A stretch of DNA of 64,000 nucleotides from Pristionchus mayeri (Eukaryota; Nematoda; Chromadorea; Rhabditida; Neodiplogasteridae): assembly GCA_036245805.1 (NCBI GenBank), contig BTRK01000003.1, positions 11,222,001 to 11,286,000 on the forward strand, read 5' to 3'. A program made the position numbers and the translations under genes. Shown here piece after piece: positions 54,678 to 64,000 of the stretch (position 1 is its first letter; each line of letters opens with the position of its first letter). The notes under the pieces are model-generated. The model had not been told where the DNA came from and ran no database searches. It saw nothing but the letters and a program-made list of their open reading frames with translations.

Positions 54678-57434
54678 ATGCCCCAGTTATCTTTCGTTTT
54701 AGCATCATTTGCATATCGATTGATCGTTCTCACCGAGACTTGGCTCACTGACTCTGACATTGACGCTTATTTGATTGGCGGCTCCCCTGATTATTTAGCT
54801 TTCCGTCGTGATAGAGTAGTTACTGAGGACTCTGGCCGCGGAGGCGGCGTTGCAATAATTGCCCATTCCTCTCTTAGCCCAGTTATTATATCCACCTTTT
54901 CGTCATCCCTCCTTGAAGCATGCGTAATTGATATCCATTTTAATTTCAGTTCCTCTTTACCGTATCGTAAACTCCGGATTTTTGCAGTATATAGATCCCC
55001 GTCATCCCCTCCATCCGCATTCACCTCTTTTCTAGATTTTATCACCCCTCTTATGACGAGTCAATTTCCTTGTATTTTAATTGGTGATTTTAATTATCCT
55101 CAAGTAGATTGGATCAATATGACGTCGTCAACCATTTCTGATCTCATAGATTTTGCATGCGACCATTATTTAAAGCAATTTGTTTGTTTTCCTACCCGAC
55201 TCCAAAACTTTCTTGACCTAGTCTTTTGCAACTTCGACATTATTAGTAATATTTCGCCTTCCGTCCCACTTAGTGATCACCTTTCCCTCGTTTTTGACCT
55301 CCGCATCCCCTCTCCTCCTCTTCATTCCCCAACCCCATCACGGTTATATAAAAATGCCGATTGGCTTTCTATTAATAGTGTTATTCTGTCCCACGATTGG
55401 ACAGTTGCTATGAGTGCTCTTGATGCGAATTGTGCTTATGAATATTATGTCCAATTCATCAATGATTTGCTTGACTATTATGTTCCTCTATCAAAGCCGT
55501 CTCTCTTGTCTAGATATCCCCGTAATTTAAAAATTCTTTATGGCAAATGTAAGAATCTAGTTAGAAACGCCCCCAATAGCCTCGCTTGTTTAAGAATGAC
55601 AGATAGATTTAACGCTGCTTTAAATAATTATCACTGTTTCATGGAGTGCAGAATTGTTGCCTCCTCCAACCCTAATGCCTTCTATAATTTATGTAGTGAT
55701 AGACTTAAGGCTCCTAAAGCAACCCCATCCGGTTTAGTTGACTCATCTGGCAACGTTCTTATAACTAATGATGAGAAATGTATCGCTTTCTCTTCTTTCT
55801 TTTCATCTGCCTTTTCCGTACCCCAACACTCTCCCCTCCCCCTTCCTTCTCCTAAATTTACTTTTGATATACCTACAGTATCTCATTTAGATATTCTTTG
55901 TGCTCTCCGTAGCGTTTTACCTAAAATTAATGTATCTCCAGATAGGATTCCTAGTATTGTGCTCACTAAGTGTAAGTATTCCCTCCTCACACCACTTTCT
56001 ATTATTTTCAACAAGTCCCTCCTTACATCACAGGTCCCACTACTGTGGAAGCAAGCCTTGGTTAAGCCTATTCCCAAGAAAACTAGCAATTCTATTTCTG
56101 ATTTTCGCCCAATTTCCCTTACTTCCCCTACTTGTAAGGTATTAGAAAAGATTCTCATCAGAGAAATTACATTGTTTCTTGATAACAATAATATCTTCGA
56201 TCCCCAGCAGACAGGCTTTAGAAACTCCCGATCAACCTCATCAAATTTAGCCGAGACCTATGCACACTATCTGAGAATAGCTCACAAAAAATCGGCTTTT
56301 GATACTGTATACATAGATTTTCGTAAGGCCTTTGATAGTATAGACCACCGATTATTGCTCCATAAATTGTCGGAAGTAGGTCTTTCAAATCACCTCGTTT
56401 CCTGGTTCAGTGCGTATCTATCGGACAGATCACAGTCAATTTTTCTTGATTCTTCTTTCTCACCCCCCTCACATGTTAAGTCAGGTGTTCCCCAAGGGTC
56501 ATGCCTGGGTCCCCTATTGTTTATCCTATTTATTAATGATATTGCTTCCTCATTCCCCAAATCGATTAGATACTCTGTGTATGCCGATGATTTAAAATTG
56601 TTTACCGAAGTGCCCTCTTTTTCGAATGATTTGCAACTGGCCTTAGATTCTGTTTCATCTTGGTCCTCCTTATGGAATCTAGGATTATCCGAGACTAAAT
56701 GTACTATTGTGCACTTTGGTTCGCACAATCCTAAACGGAAATATTTTATTAATAATGTTCCCCTCGTCCCTTCTCCCGATAAGAAAATGTTCGTTAAAGA
56801 TCTAGGAGTTCTTTTTACCCCAACCTTATCCTTCTCTGACCATATTAACAAATTCATTTCCAAAGCCCGTTCCTTATCCAACTTAGTATTCAAATCATTT
56901 AGAAGCACTTGCCCTTCTATTTACATTAAATCATTTACCACCTATGTATTACCCAATCTTGAATATTGCTCCATTATTTGGAATCCCGTTCATAGTGTTG
57001 ATCTGACAAAAGCTATTGAAAGAGTCCAACGCGATTTTACTCGACGAATATATGCGCGCTGCAACCTTCCCAGTGTTTCCTATCGCCAACGACTCATTGA
57101 CCTCAATCTAACCACTCTTGAGCGACGCAGATTTGTCATAGATATTATGTTCCTTCACTCAGTTATTCATAGAAGATGTTTGCTTGATACATCTCCTCTT
57201 CTCGTTATTGCCCCTATTCCTCGTTCTCTCCGGAATTCTCACAATCTTAGAATAATATTACCATTTATACCCACCCATTGTCGGACTACAGTTGTATCGC
57301 GTACAATTGCTACATGGAACTCTTTACCTGAATCCGCAATATTCTTACACCCTGAATCATTTCGTATCTTTATCTGCTCCCAACCCCCTTCTTTCTTCCC
57401 CCAGTCTATTATTAAAGCATGGCTTGATCTATGA
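54678..57434 (+). CDS. LINE ORF2: endonuclease-reverse transcriptase (right arm)
   Basis: 918 residues with intact endonuclease (LTETWL, GDFNYPQVDW, SDHLSLVF) and reverse transcriptase motifs (GVPQGSCLGPLLF, YADD). Pro at residue 141, the more usual residue in this motif, where the left copy has Ser. TAA at 54,675-54,677 immediately precedes the first ATG and cuts off the likely N-terminal VSVYYANSRSIR segment; the stop is shared by both arms, so it predates the duplication. Confidence 0.92.
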   Translation: MPQLSFVLASFAYRLIVLTETWLTDSDIDAYLIGGSPDYLAFRRDRVVTEDSGRGGGVAIIAHSSLSPVIISTFSSSLLEACVIDIHFNFSSSLPYRKLRIFAVYRSPSSPPSAFTSFLDFITPLMTSQFPCILIGDFNYPQVDWINMTSSTISDLIDFACDHYLKQFVCFPTRLQNFLDLVFCNFDIISNISPSVPLSDHLSLVFDLRIPSPPLHSPTPSRLYKNADWLSINSVILSHDWTVAMSALDANCAYEYYVQFINDLLDYYVPLSKPSLLSRYPRNLKILYGKCKNLVRNAPNSLACLRMTDRFNAALNNYHCFMECRIVASSNPNAFYNLCSDRLKAPKATPSGLVDSSGNVLITNDEKCIAFSSFFSSAFSVPQHSPLPLPSPKFTFDIPTVSHLDILCALRSVLPKINVSPDRIPSIVLTKCKYSLLTPLSIIFNKSLLTSQVPLLWKQALVKPIPKKTSNSISDFRPISLTSPTCKVLEKILIREITLFLDNNNIFDPQQTGFRNSRSTSSNLAETYAHYLRIAHKKSAFDTVYIDFRKAFDSIDHRLLLHKLSEVGLSNHLVSWFSAYLSDRSQSIFLDSSFSPPSHVKSGVPQGSCLGPLLFILFINDIASSFPKSIRYSVYADDLKLFTEVPSFSNDLQLALDSVSSWSSLWNLGLSETKCTIVHFGSHNPKRKYFINNVPLVPSPDKKMFVKDLGVLFTPTLSFSDHINKFISKARSLSNLVFKSFRSTCPSIYIKSFTTYVLPNLEYCSIIWNPVHSVDLTKAIERVQRDFTRRIYARCNLPSVSYRQRLIDLNLTTLERRRFVIDIMFLHSVIHRRCLLDTSPLLVIAPIPRSLRNSHNLRIILPFIPTHCRTTVVSRTIATWNSLPESAIFLHPESFRIFICSQPPSFFPQSIIKAWLDL

Positions 57435-58265
57435 TCTATACCCATCCCTCGCCCACTCCCTCTACAGACCCCTACCCTACCCTTGCTGCCGCAAGAAACC
57501 CGATTCGACAACGTCGACGGACATCCGTCTATTGTTTTTTCATCTCGCCTATTACTTGCATATCCCCTTTGACGGAATAAATAATGAATGAATGAATGAA
57601 TGAATGACTGTCATCGCAAGACTTCGGTCTCAACTTCTCACCATATTAACAATCAAAGCTGCGGAAGCTAATCCTCCCCATCCTTGCGTCGAAAACAAGC
57701 AAATTGTTTGAATTATTAAATACAAAATAATAGAAATGGTGATACTTCAGGCGACCTATTCAGCCACAATCAATCACAATCACAATCCCATCGTATCATT
57801 TCAAGCCTTTCAATGACGACAAAACCCGATTCATGATACGTTTGACACACCTGTAAAAACGCTGATTACCATCAAGGTTCGATAGGATTACGTTAGGCGA
57901 GTAGTCCTAGGCCTTGTTGGGTTTTATGATGAAAGCTGGGACTCCGAATTTTCATATTAGAGGTATTTTTTATGAATATTTTTATTGAGAGGAAAAAATA
58001 AAGAAACCACTTCGCTATCAGCACTATATCACTCCCGATCAGTCCAAGGGAAGGGAATGAGGGAGGCGCAAACAATTTGCCCAATGTCGGGATTTTCGTG
58101 CCACAGTCAGGTTCGGCTCGCGCGCACGAATTGGGGGGGAGTGAGAGAGATGATGAGAGAGATGAGGGTGCGGATATCCCTATCCAAATCTCGTTCCTGC
58201 GACCCTACTATAATGTTGCGTTTTGATTTTTTCTCAATTCCAGTTGTACAACGAGTTTAGGCTAT

Positions 58266-59273
58266 ATGAGGCCGTTTGCCTAAGAATCAAGCATGGGCCG
58301 GCATAGCACAAAAATAGTTTTTTCCGTGACTCTGTATTTTTGGGTAGTTGCTGAAGACGGTGGGCACATTCATTTTGTCCTCAGGGTTGCCGTTGGCTCC
58401 AGACGGCGTCTCGTCGAAAATGCATTTTTACGTATATCTCATAATCGGGATGCACTAAATTTACGTGAGTAAGGTTTCTGGGGTAGAATTTTATGCTGAT
58501 CACGCCTGTCTACGTCATTTTTCATGAATTGATAAAAAAAATTTTAAATTCAACTTTTCGTGGGCACAACTCCGAGCTTAGCAATTTACACCGATGAACA
58601 GTCGTGACGAGAGGAGTCAGAATCTACAATTTCATCGAAATTGTCGGTAGGACTTTTAAGATTGGAGTGAAAACATAATGCGAAAATGGGTTAAAAAGAG
58701 GCAATCGCAGACTCTCCCCGCGGCAGAGGAGAGGAATGGGCGAGAGAGTGTGGTGGAGGGAGAGAGCGGCGAGGGGTCGTAAACTGCCAGGGGGGAGAAG
58801 GGAGGGAGAGTCTGCGATTGCCTCTTTTTAACCCATTTTCACATTACGTTTTCACTCCAATCTTAAAAGTCCTACCGACAATTTCGATGAAATTGTAGAT
58901 TCTGAATCCTCTCGTCACGACTGTTCATCGGTGTAAATGGCTAAGCTCGGAGTTTTGCCCACGAAAAGTTGAATTTTTAAAAATTATTTTATCAATTCAT
59001 GAAAAATGAAGTTGACAGGCGTGATCAGCAAAAATTCTACCCCAGAAACATTACTCACGTAAATTTAGTGCACTCCGATTATGAGATATACGTAAAAATG
59101 CGTTGTCGACGTGACGCCGTATGGATCCAACGGCAACGCTGAGGACAAAATGAATGTGCCCACCGTCTTCAGCACCTTCAACTACCCAAAAATACAGAGT
59201 TACGGAAAATCGAGATTTTTGAGCTCTGCCAGATCTCTACAAATCTGCTCGATTCTTAGGCAAACATCCTCAC
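58266..59273. mobile_element. Foldback element (right arm)
   Basis: Mirror of 35,461-36,474 but 6 bp shorter because of the deletion near 58,350 in the sequence GGGTAGTTGCTGAAGACGG. Confidence 0.85.
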
Positions 59274-59629
59274 ATGTTACTCTTATCTCAGGCTCCTGGA
59301 ACGTCTACAGGCAATGATATGCGAGAGAGCGAGGACGAGAAAAGACGAGGGACCAATGATGAAGAACAGTGGTATACCGGTTAAAGCATTCTGTGAACTG
59401 GTCAATCACCGAATGCGGACGGTGATAATTGCTTGGAAATATATTAAAGTAGTATTAATTTAAAAATATGTGGCAAAGCGATATAGAAAACTTCTGGCAT
59501 CACATTTCTTTAGAATGATCACAGCTTCAGGATTTCGGTTGCACGTCCTCCATATTTGGAAGCGTGTACTTCGGACAACAATTGGTCTATGACACACTGA
59601 TCTTAAAATGCAAATAAATATGTATAATA

Positions 59630-61663
59630 TTAGGCTGGTGCATAAAACACACTATCTAAGAAAATCAACATATTTCTTCAGCGACTTGGCACTGGCCGAA
59701 AAGTCTGATTCGTTCTAACTTCGCCAATAGGCAGTACTCAGCGACGAAAACATACGAGTGTCGGCAGAATTTTGCTATGCGTCTGCGCGCGCGGCAGCGC
59801 GGATCTTGAACAAAACTAACGTAATCCTCAAACTATTGTATATCGATTCCGATCCCTGTGGCAGTAGGGGGGATGAGTCGGCGAACGAATTCTAAAATTT
59901 TTTTACTCCCGGGTATTTTTCGATCAGATTCCATCTAAGGCCGGAAATCGATATTTCCATTTTTACTTCCTCTATTTTTGCAATTTTCACTAATTTCTTA
60001 CCGAACACCCCGGAATTATAAGATCTATTTAGATTCCTCTTACACTGATACACAATATATTAGAAAGGCGAAAAAATTTAAAAACCTAATATATTGTTTT
60101 TATGTCAAAACATGACTAAAAGTTGAATTATGGTGTAAGAATTACTGTAGCCGTCTTTCCCTAACTTTTGGTTTTACCCCAATATGAATTGAATTCAGAT
60201 GTCTCAATGGCCTAGAGGCTCCGAGAAGACGATTAGGATGGTAAAATCCAGTCCTAGTGTGAAAATACCAAACTTTGGAAAAGTTGGTTACAGTAATTCT
60301 TACAACATAATTAAAGTTGTATTCATGTTTTGACCGAAAAACAATATATTAGGCTTTGAAATTTTCTTCATTTTAAAATATATGATGTCTTATTACTGGT
60401 AGAACCTTCTGAGCAAATAACATTCCGGGGTGTTATAGAAATATTTTTAGATAAATCAGATCAAATGCGAAGTAAAACTGAAAATATCGATTTCCAGCCT
60501 TAGATGGAATCTGATCGAAAAAGTCCCCGGAGTAAAAAAGTCTTAGAATTTTCTCGCCGACTCATTCCCCCTACCGCCGCAGTGCTTCAAATCGATATAC
60601 AGATTTTTGAGGATTACGGTAGTTTTGTTCAAGATCCGCGCTGCCGCGCGCGCGGACGCATATCAAAATTCTGCCGACGCTCGTATGTTTATCTCAATGA
60701 GTACTGCCTATTGGCGGAGTAAAAAGGAATTTCATTTTTTAGCCTGTGCCAAGTCTATTTCGGATCTGTCAGATAGTGTGTTTCTTTCTTTCTTTCTTTT
60801 TTATTTTTCAAATTTCTGTTGGCGTGTCTAGGCTCTCATGATTTTCTGGCTACCATGTATTATGGCCATGGTGGTAGATTACTACCATACATTTGATTTG
60901 GATCTACGCATCATCGTGAGAAGTTGATAAGTCTCAGAAAATTAACATCGGTAAACGGATATTTTGACCTTTTTGGGATAAATTCAGGTTATCGAATTTT
61001 TGTGGGATTTTGATTCTACCCAATTGAGGAACACTTAGGCAGGAGTTCTTTGTTCTACTAAGCACAACAAATCCGGATTCGAACGTGTGTGTGAAACAGG
61101 GGAATCCAAAAAGTGTTGATTTCAGCGGATGAATCAGGACACGATTATTTCGAAATCAGCAGTTCTTCAACGGGAAGTCCTATCCTTTCCTAGATTTGTT
61201 AGCATACTTACAGGGGAAAGTACTTCACAACCCATCGAAATTGAGCATTCATCAATGCTGTATAAGGAAGTTGCGCTCAGCAATTTGAGTTCTATAATTT
61301 TCAACTACATTAGTTCTGTAATTGGGCCAACATTTCTAGTAGGGTTTTCACGGTAGGTTTGGTGGGCTATGTCGTATGACATACCCAGTCAAACTACTTT
61401 ATAATAATTTGCTAAATGTGACCTTTATTCCACTCGGAGCATAGAGCAATTGAAAAGTCGGACTGCTCGAGCTGGTCCGATTACTTCCAAACTAAAATGC
61501 TCTATTCTAATTGATAGAATCAACCCAATATAGTATTCGCTATAGTGTGTACCCATGTCCGTATCAACATCAAAAACAATTATTTGATTGGCTCATTGCG
61601 ACTACCTAGGGAGGTCAGAATGTTGGTGCATGAAAAAAGAAAGAAACTTATGAACCAGCCTAA
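59630..61663. mobile_element. Mariner-like composite element (right arm)
   Basis: Mirror of 33,071-35,104, including the nested ACTATCT-family foldback (59,644-60,784). Confidence 0.75.
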
Positions 61664-62355
61664 TAGTAGTTCAATATGAAGGGGGTAATTTATTGCGATG
61701 CCATCCCTACCATGGTGCTGAAGTTGTGCACCACTTTACGTGGATGATATTGGTGAATTATTAGCCGGCGAACAGACAAAAATTGACGTACCACTTCCTC
61801 TAGACTCTAATATTGATAGTGAAGCATGTATGCTGTTGGTTCGCTCGCAGTAGCTAGCTTCTCAGGGACTGCCCGGCGCCGATCCCGTACTTATTTTCAT
61901 ATCGTCCGAGAAGATCATGTGAGCGAAGATGATTGATTGATTGAATGGATTGGATTTATAGTGGTTACGACATGGGAAGATGTTGGGGACAATATTTCGA
62001 AATCTTGTGCAGCAGGTCAGACGATTGAGTCGTGAGACTTCTCCGTCCTCACTTCTCTGCTTGCTCCCGTGAAGCAAGTACATGTAAAGTCATTTGCACG
62101 AACACATACAGTGGTTACTTTTATATTGCCCTAAAGCATGTTCCTTTGATCACCGAATATGTAGTCCTAGTATTTCGTACTCTGTTGATAGCAAACATTC
62201 AGTGGGTAGCACGATGTCCTTCAGATTTTTTTTCGAGCAACTAGTGCTTTCGCAAACGTGTTCAGGTGGACATTGGCGTTAACTAGCATCACGGAACTGA
62301 CGTCGTCTGGTGTGCGGAGACGAACACGTCGGTCACAGCAAAAGGATGAATTTTG

Positions 62356-62393
62356 TAATGACGTGGAATAACTTTTATTATTCCACGTCATTA
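62356..62393. repeat. Perfect 16-bp hairpin (right arm)
   Basis: Mirror of 32,341-32,378. Confidence 0.9.
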
Positions 62394-62809
62394 TATTATT
62401 ACTATAAAAATTATTTCCTATGTTTATCATTCAGTATTTTAGGTACGAGCAGTTCCTGTGCCCAGCCAGCCCCTCTGCGCACAGATTGATACGAGAACAG
62501 CGGGACGACAGCAGAGTCGCTGAGGTTCATCGAAATAACTCAGGATTGCTAAGCAATAGATAATTATGATTGTTATCCTCGTACGTGGCAGATGAACTGG
62601 TTTTAAATCATTCCAGTTGTTGTTGTAGCATTTATGAAACATGGGATATGTTGGTAAAATATGATTGAATTTTTTATGGAAATGGATATTTACAAACGCC
62701 AGCATTAAAAAAGGAGTGCCAGCACAATTAAACTTTTGACGCTGTCATAACCATGACCTAGCCCACCCTCCAAAGATCATAGCGCGAGCTGGGAGGGTAT
62801 ATAACCATC

Positions 62810-62879
62810 GGTTGCCTAGATCAGTGGTAGAGCATCCGCAATGTGATCGAAAGGTTGCGGGTTCGATTCCCATCAAATG
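62810..62879 (+). other. tRNA-like sequence (right arm, degenerate)
   Basis: Mirror of 31,855-31,924: box A-like TAGATCAGTGG and box B GGTTCGATTCC, but stems that do not close. Confidence 0.5.
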
Positions 62880-64000
62880 TTTCGACAATCTTGCTCGATG
62901 AACACATGCATGTACGGAGACGGGAAAGGGATTATGGTGACGAAGGCGTTGCTTACTTGAAATGTAACAAGTGTATGCTGTTTATTTTAGGCGATTGAAA
63001 TGGTAAGATTGTTTTCATCGATTCCAGATCTCCCACTACTGACATGATTACTTCCGTGATTTCAGAAGTGCTTGGAACGCGGATCGAGAACGTGGGAAAA
63101 TCTTTTTTTTTTTGAAAACAAAAACATGATCGTTTTCATAAATGTATTTATGCTTGCTTGCTTGCATGTCTATACTGTCACATCATTTATTCGTATTTAA
63201 TTTGTGAGAATACAATTTTTCCAGCATAGCGATGATACAATTTTTTTCTGATCTGTACCAAGCTCCGTTAAGTGTTGGAAGTATGGGAGAAATTGGTGCA
63301 ACAGACTGAAAATGACGATGATCAAATTTATGTCCCCTATCCACCAAGTGCAGGGTTCGGTAAGGGCGGGATACGGAAAATAGTTGACGTCAATTACGCA
63401 TGGTAGTTTAATTGTGTCGAGCAAGATTACGAATCATAATTACGAAGAATAGTTAAGATTACTAAGTAGTAAACGGCTTGAAGATCACCTATTGTCCATT
63501 GAATTTGCCCATGTAATAACAGATTGAAATACAAAATCACTCATCAAAAATCACTCGGTGAGTGATAAATAATGCGGATCAACCCCATTTTATTTATGAT
63601 TCACAGCGTGTCAGAAAACAAATTTCCTTTGTTCTTCGCGGCGCATTTTTCTTCAACAGTCGTTGCTGAGCGGTGATGCGATTGTTGAATATGTTCGAAA
63701 CATACCCCTTAAAGGGATCCGGGAGCCCCAAAGTTTATATTTTTAAATTATTTGGTTTCTTTCTATTGAAATCAACTATTGAAAACATATTATTTCGAAA
63801 AATAAAATAAAAATTTAAAAAATATATGAGTGGAGAAAATTCGCAATGAAAATAATTCAACAATTTGAACGGTAGCGTGAGCCTTGGTGAAGTTTCCCAC
63901 CATTTTTGCAATTTACCGGCTTTGAATTTACCGGTTCCCCTAGCGACCGCGACAGGGCTCCGCATTTATCGGCGTTTTCCACTTGTTTTTACGTTGTTTC

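Larger units (their letters stand above)
53365..57603 (+). mobile_element. Full-length LINE (CR1/Jockey group), right arm
   Basis: Mirror of the left-arm element. Target duplication ATGACTGTC at 53,356-53,364 and 57,604-57,612. The 3' end carries repeated TGAA units. Confidence 0.88.
47456..64000 (-). repeat. Right arm of giant palindrome
   Basis: Reverse complement of the left arm; it reaches the last base of the window without losing the match. All arm features are mirrored: repeats 47,456-49,660, mariner fragment about 49,750-50,211, TTAA MITEs 50,255-50,891, foldback 51,110-52,080, LINE 53,365-57,603, foldback 58,266-59,273, mariner-like element 59,630-61,663, hairpin 62,356-62,393, tRNA-like 62,810-62,879, and the TTAA transposon end at 63,713-63,722 preceded by TTAA. 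Confidence 0.97.

Noticed and set aside
30734..64000. Terminal inverted repeats of a giant Maverick/Polinton-type element
   Set aside because: No Polinton genes (polymerase B, integrase, ATPase, capsid) were found, and the spacer is only 171 bp, so this is a palindrome rather than a transposon with long ends.

Overview
The window is nuclear DNA from a nematode. The evidence is genes split into many short exons with TTTCAG-type acceptors, a nematode-style UDP-glucuronosyltransferase, a serpentine chemoreceptor-like gene, and conserved-gene fragments that resemble Caenorhabditis proteins (eIF3h, CCT-eta, PITP). The fourteen-exon glucuronosyltransferase is reminiscent of diplogastrids, but I cannot name a species. 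No prokaryotic, organellar or viral gene was seen.

Layout, left to right. Positions 1-14,000 are almost all repeats: a 1.18-kb tandem duplication with a large CT-rich tract, a 2-kb foldback element, members of a dispersed low-copy repeat family with exon-like modules that I do not recognise, two foldback elements of about 1 kb from one family, and a decayed fragment of the chaperonin gene cct-7 on the minus strand. An apparently intact UGT gene (521 codons) occupies 14,502-18,091 and carries a TA-flanked MITE in one intron. A probably damaged chemoreceptor-like gene follows at 19,023-20,273, then an inverted, diverged copy of the 6.4-8.0 kb repeat.

From 22,742 to 31,021 lies what I interpret as one large TTAA-type DNA transposon of about 8.3 kb. 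Its proposed ends are the inverted 10-mers AGGGATCCGG and CCGGATCCCT, each abutting TTAA. Inside are an intact 11-exon, 798-residue THAP-plus-DDE transposase-like gene on the plus strand and, on the minus strand, broken multi-exon fragments of two unrelated host genes (eIF3 subunit h and phosphatidylinositol transfer protein). This looks like capture of gene fragments by a transposon.

From 30,734 to the end the window is one near-perfect palindrome: a left arm (30,734-47,284), a 171-bp spacer, and a right arm (47,456-64,000) that is its reverse complement and is still matching at the window edge. I noticed only two substitutions and one 6-bp indel in more than 16.5 kb. Each arm carries a full-length CR1/Jockey-type LINE with ORF1 and ORF2, mariner-like and TTAA-type non-autonomous elements, foldback elements and a tRNA-like sequence, but no host gene. 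Each arm also contains an older, diverged inverted duplication, so the locus looks repeatedly rearranged by inverted duplication. A missed-adapter assembly artefact is the main alternative.

Functionally, the UGT is the only convincing intact host gene. The rest is mobile DNA at different ages, with an unusual density of long inverted repeats at scales from 16 bp to 16.5 kb.
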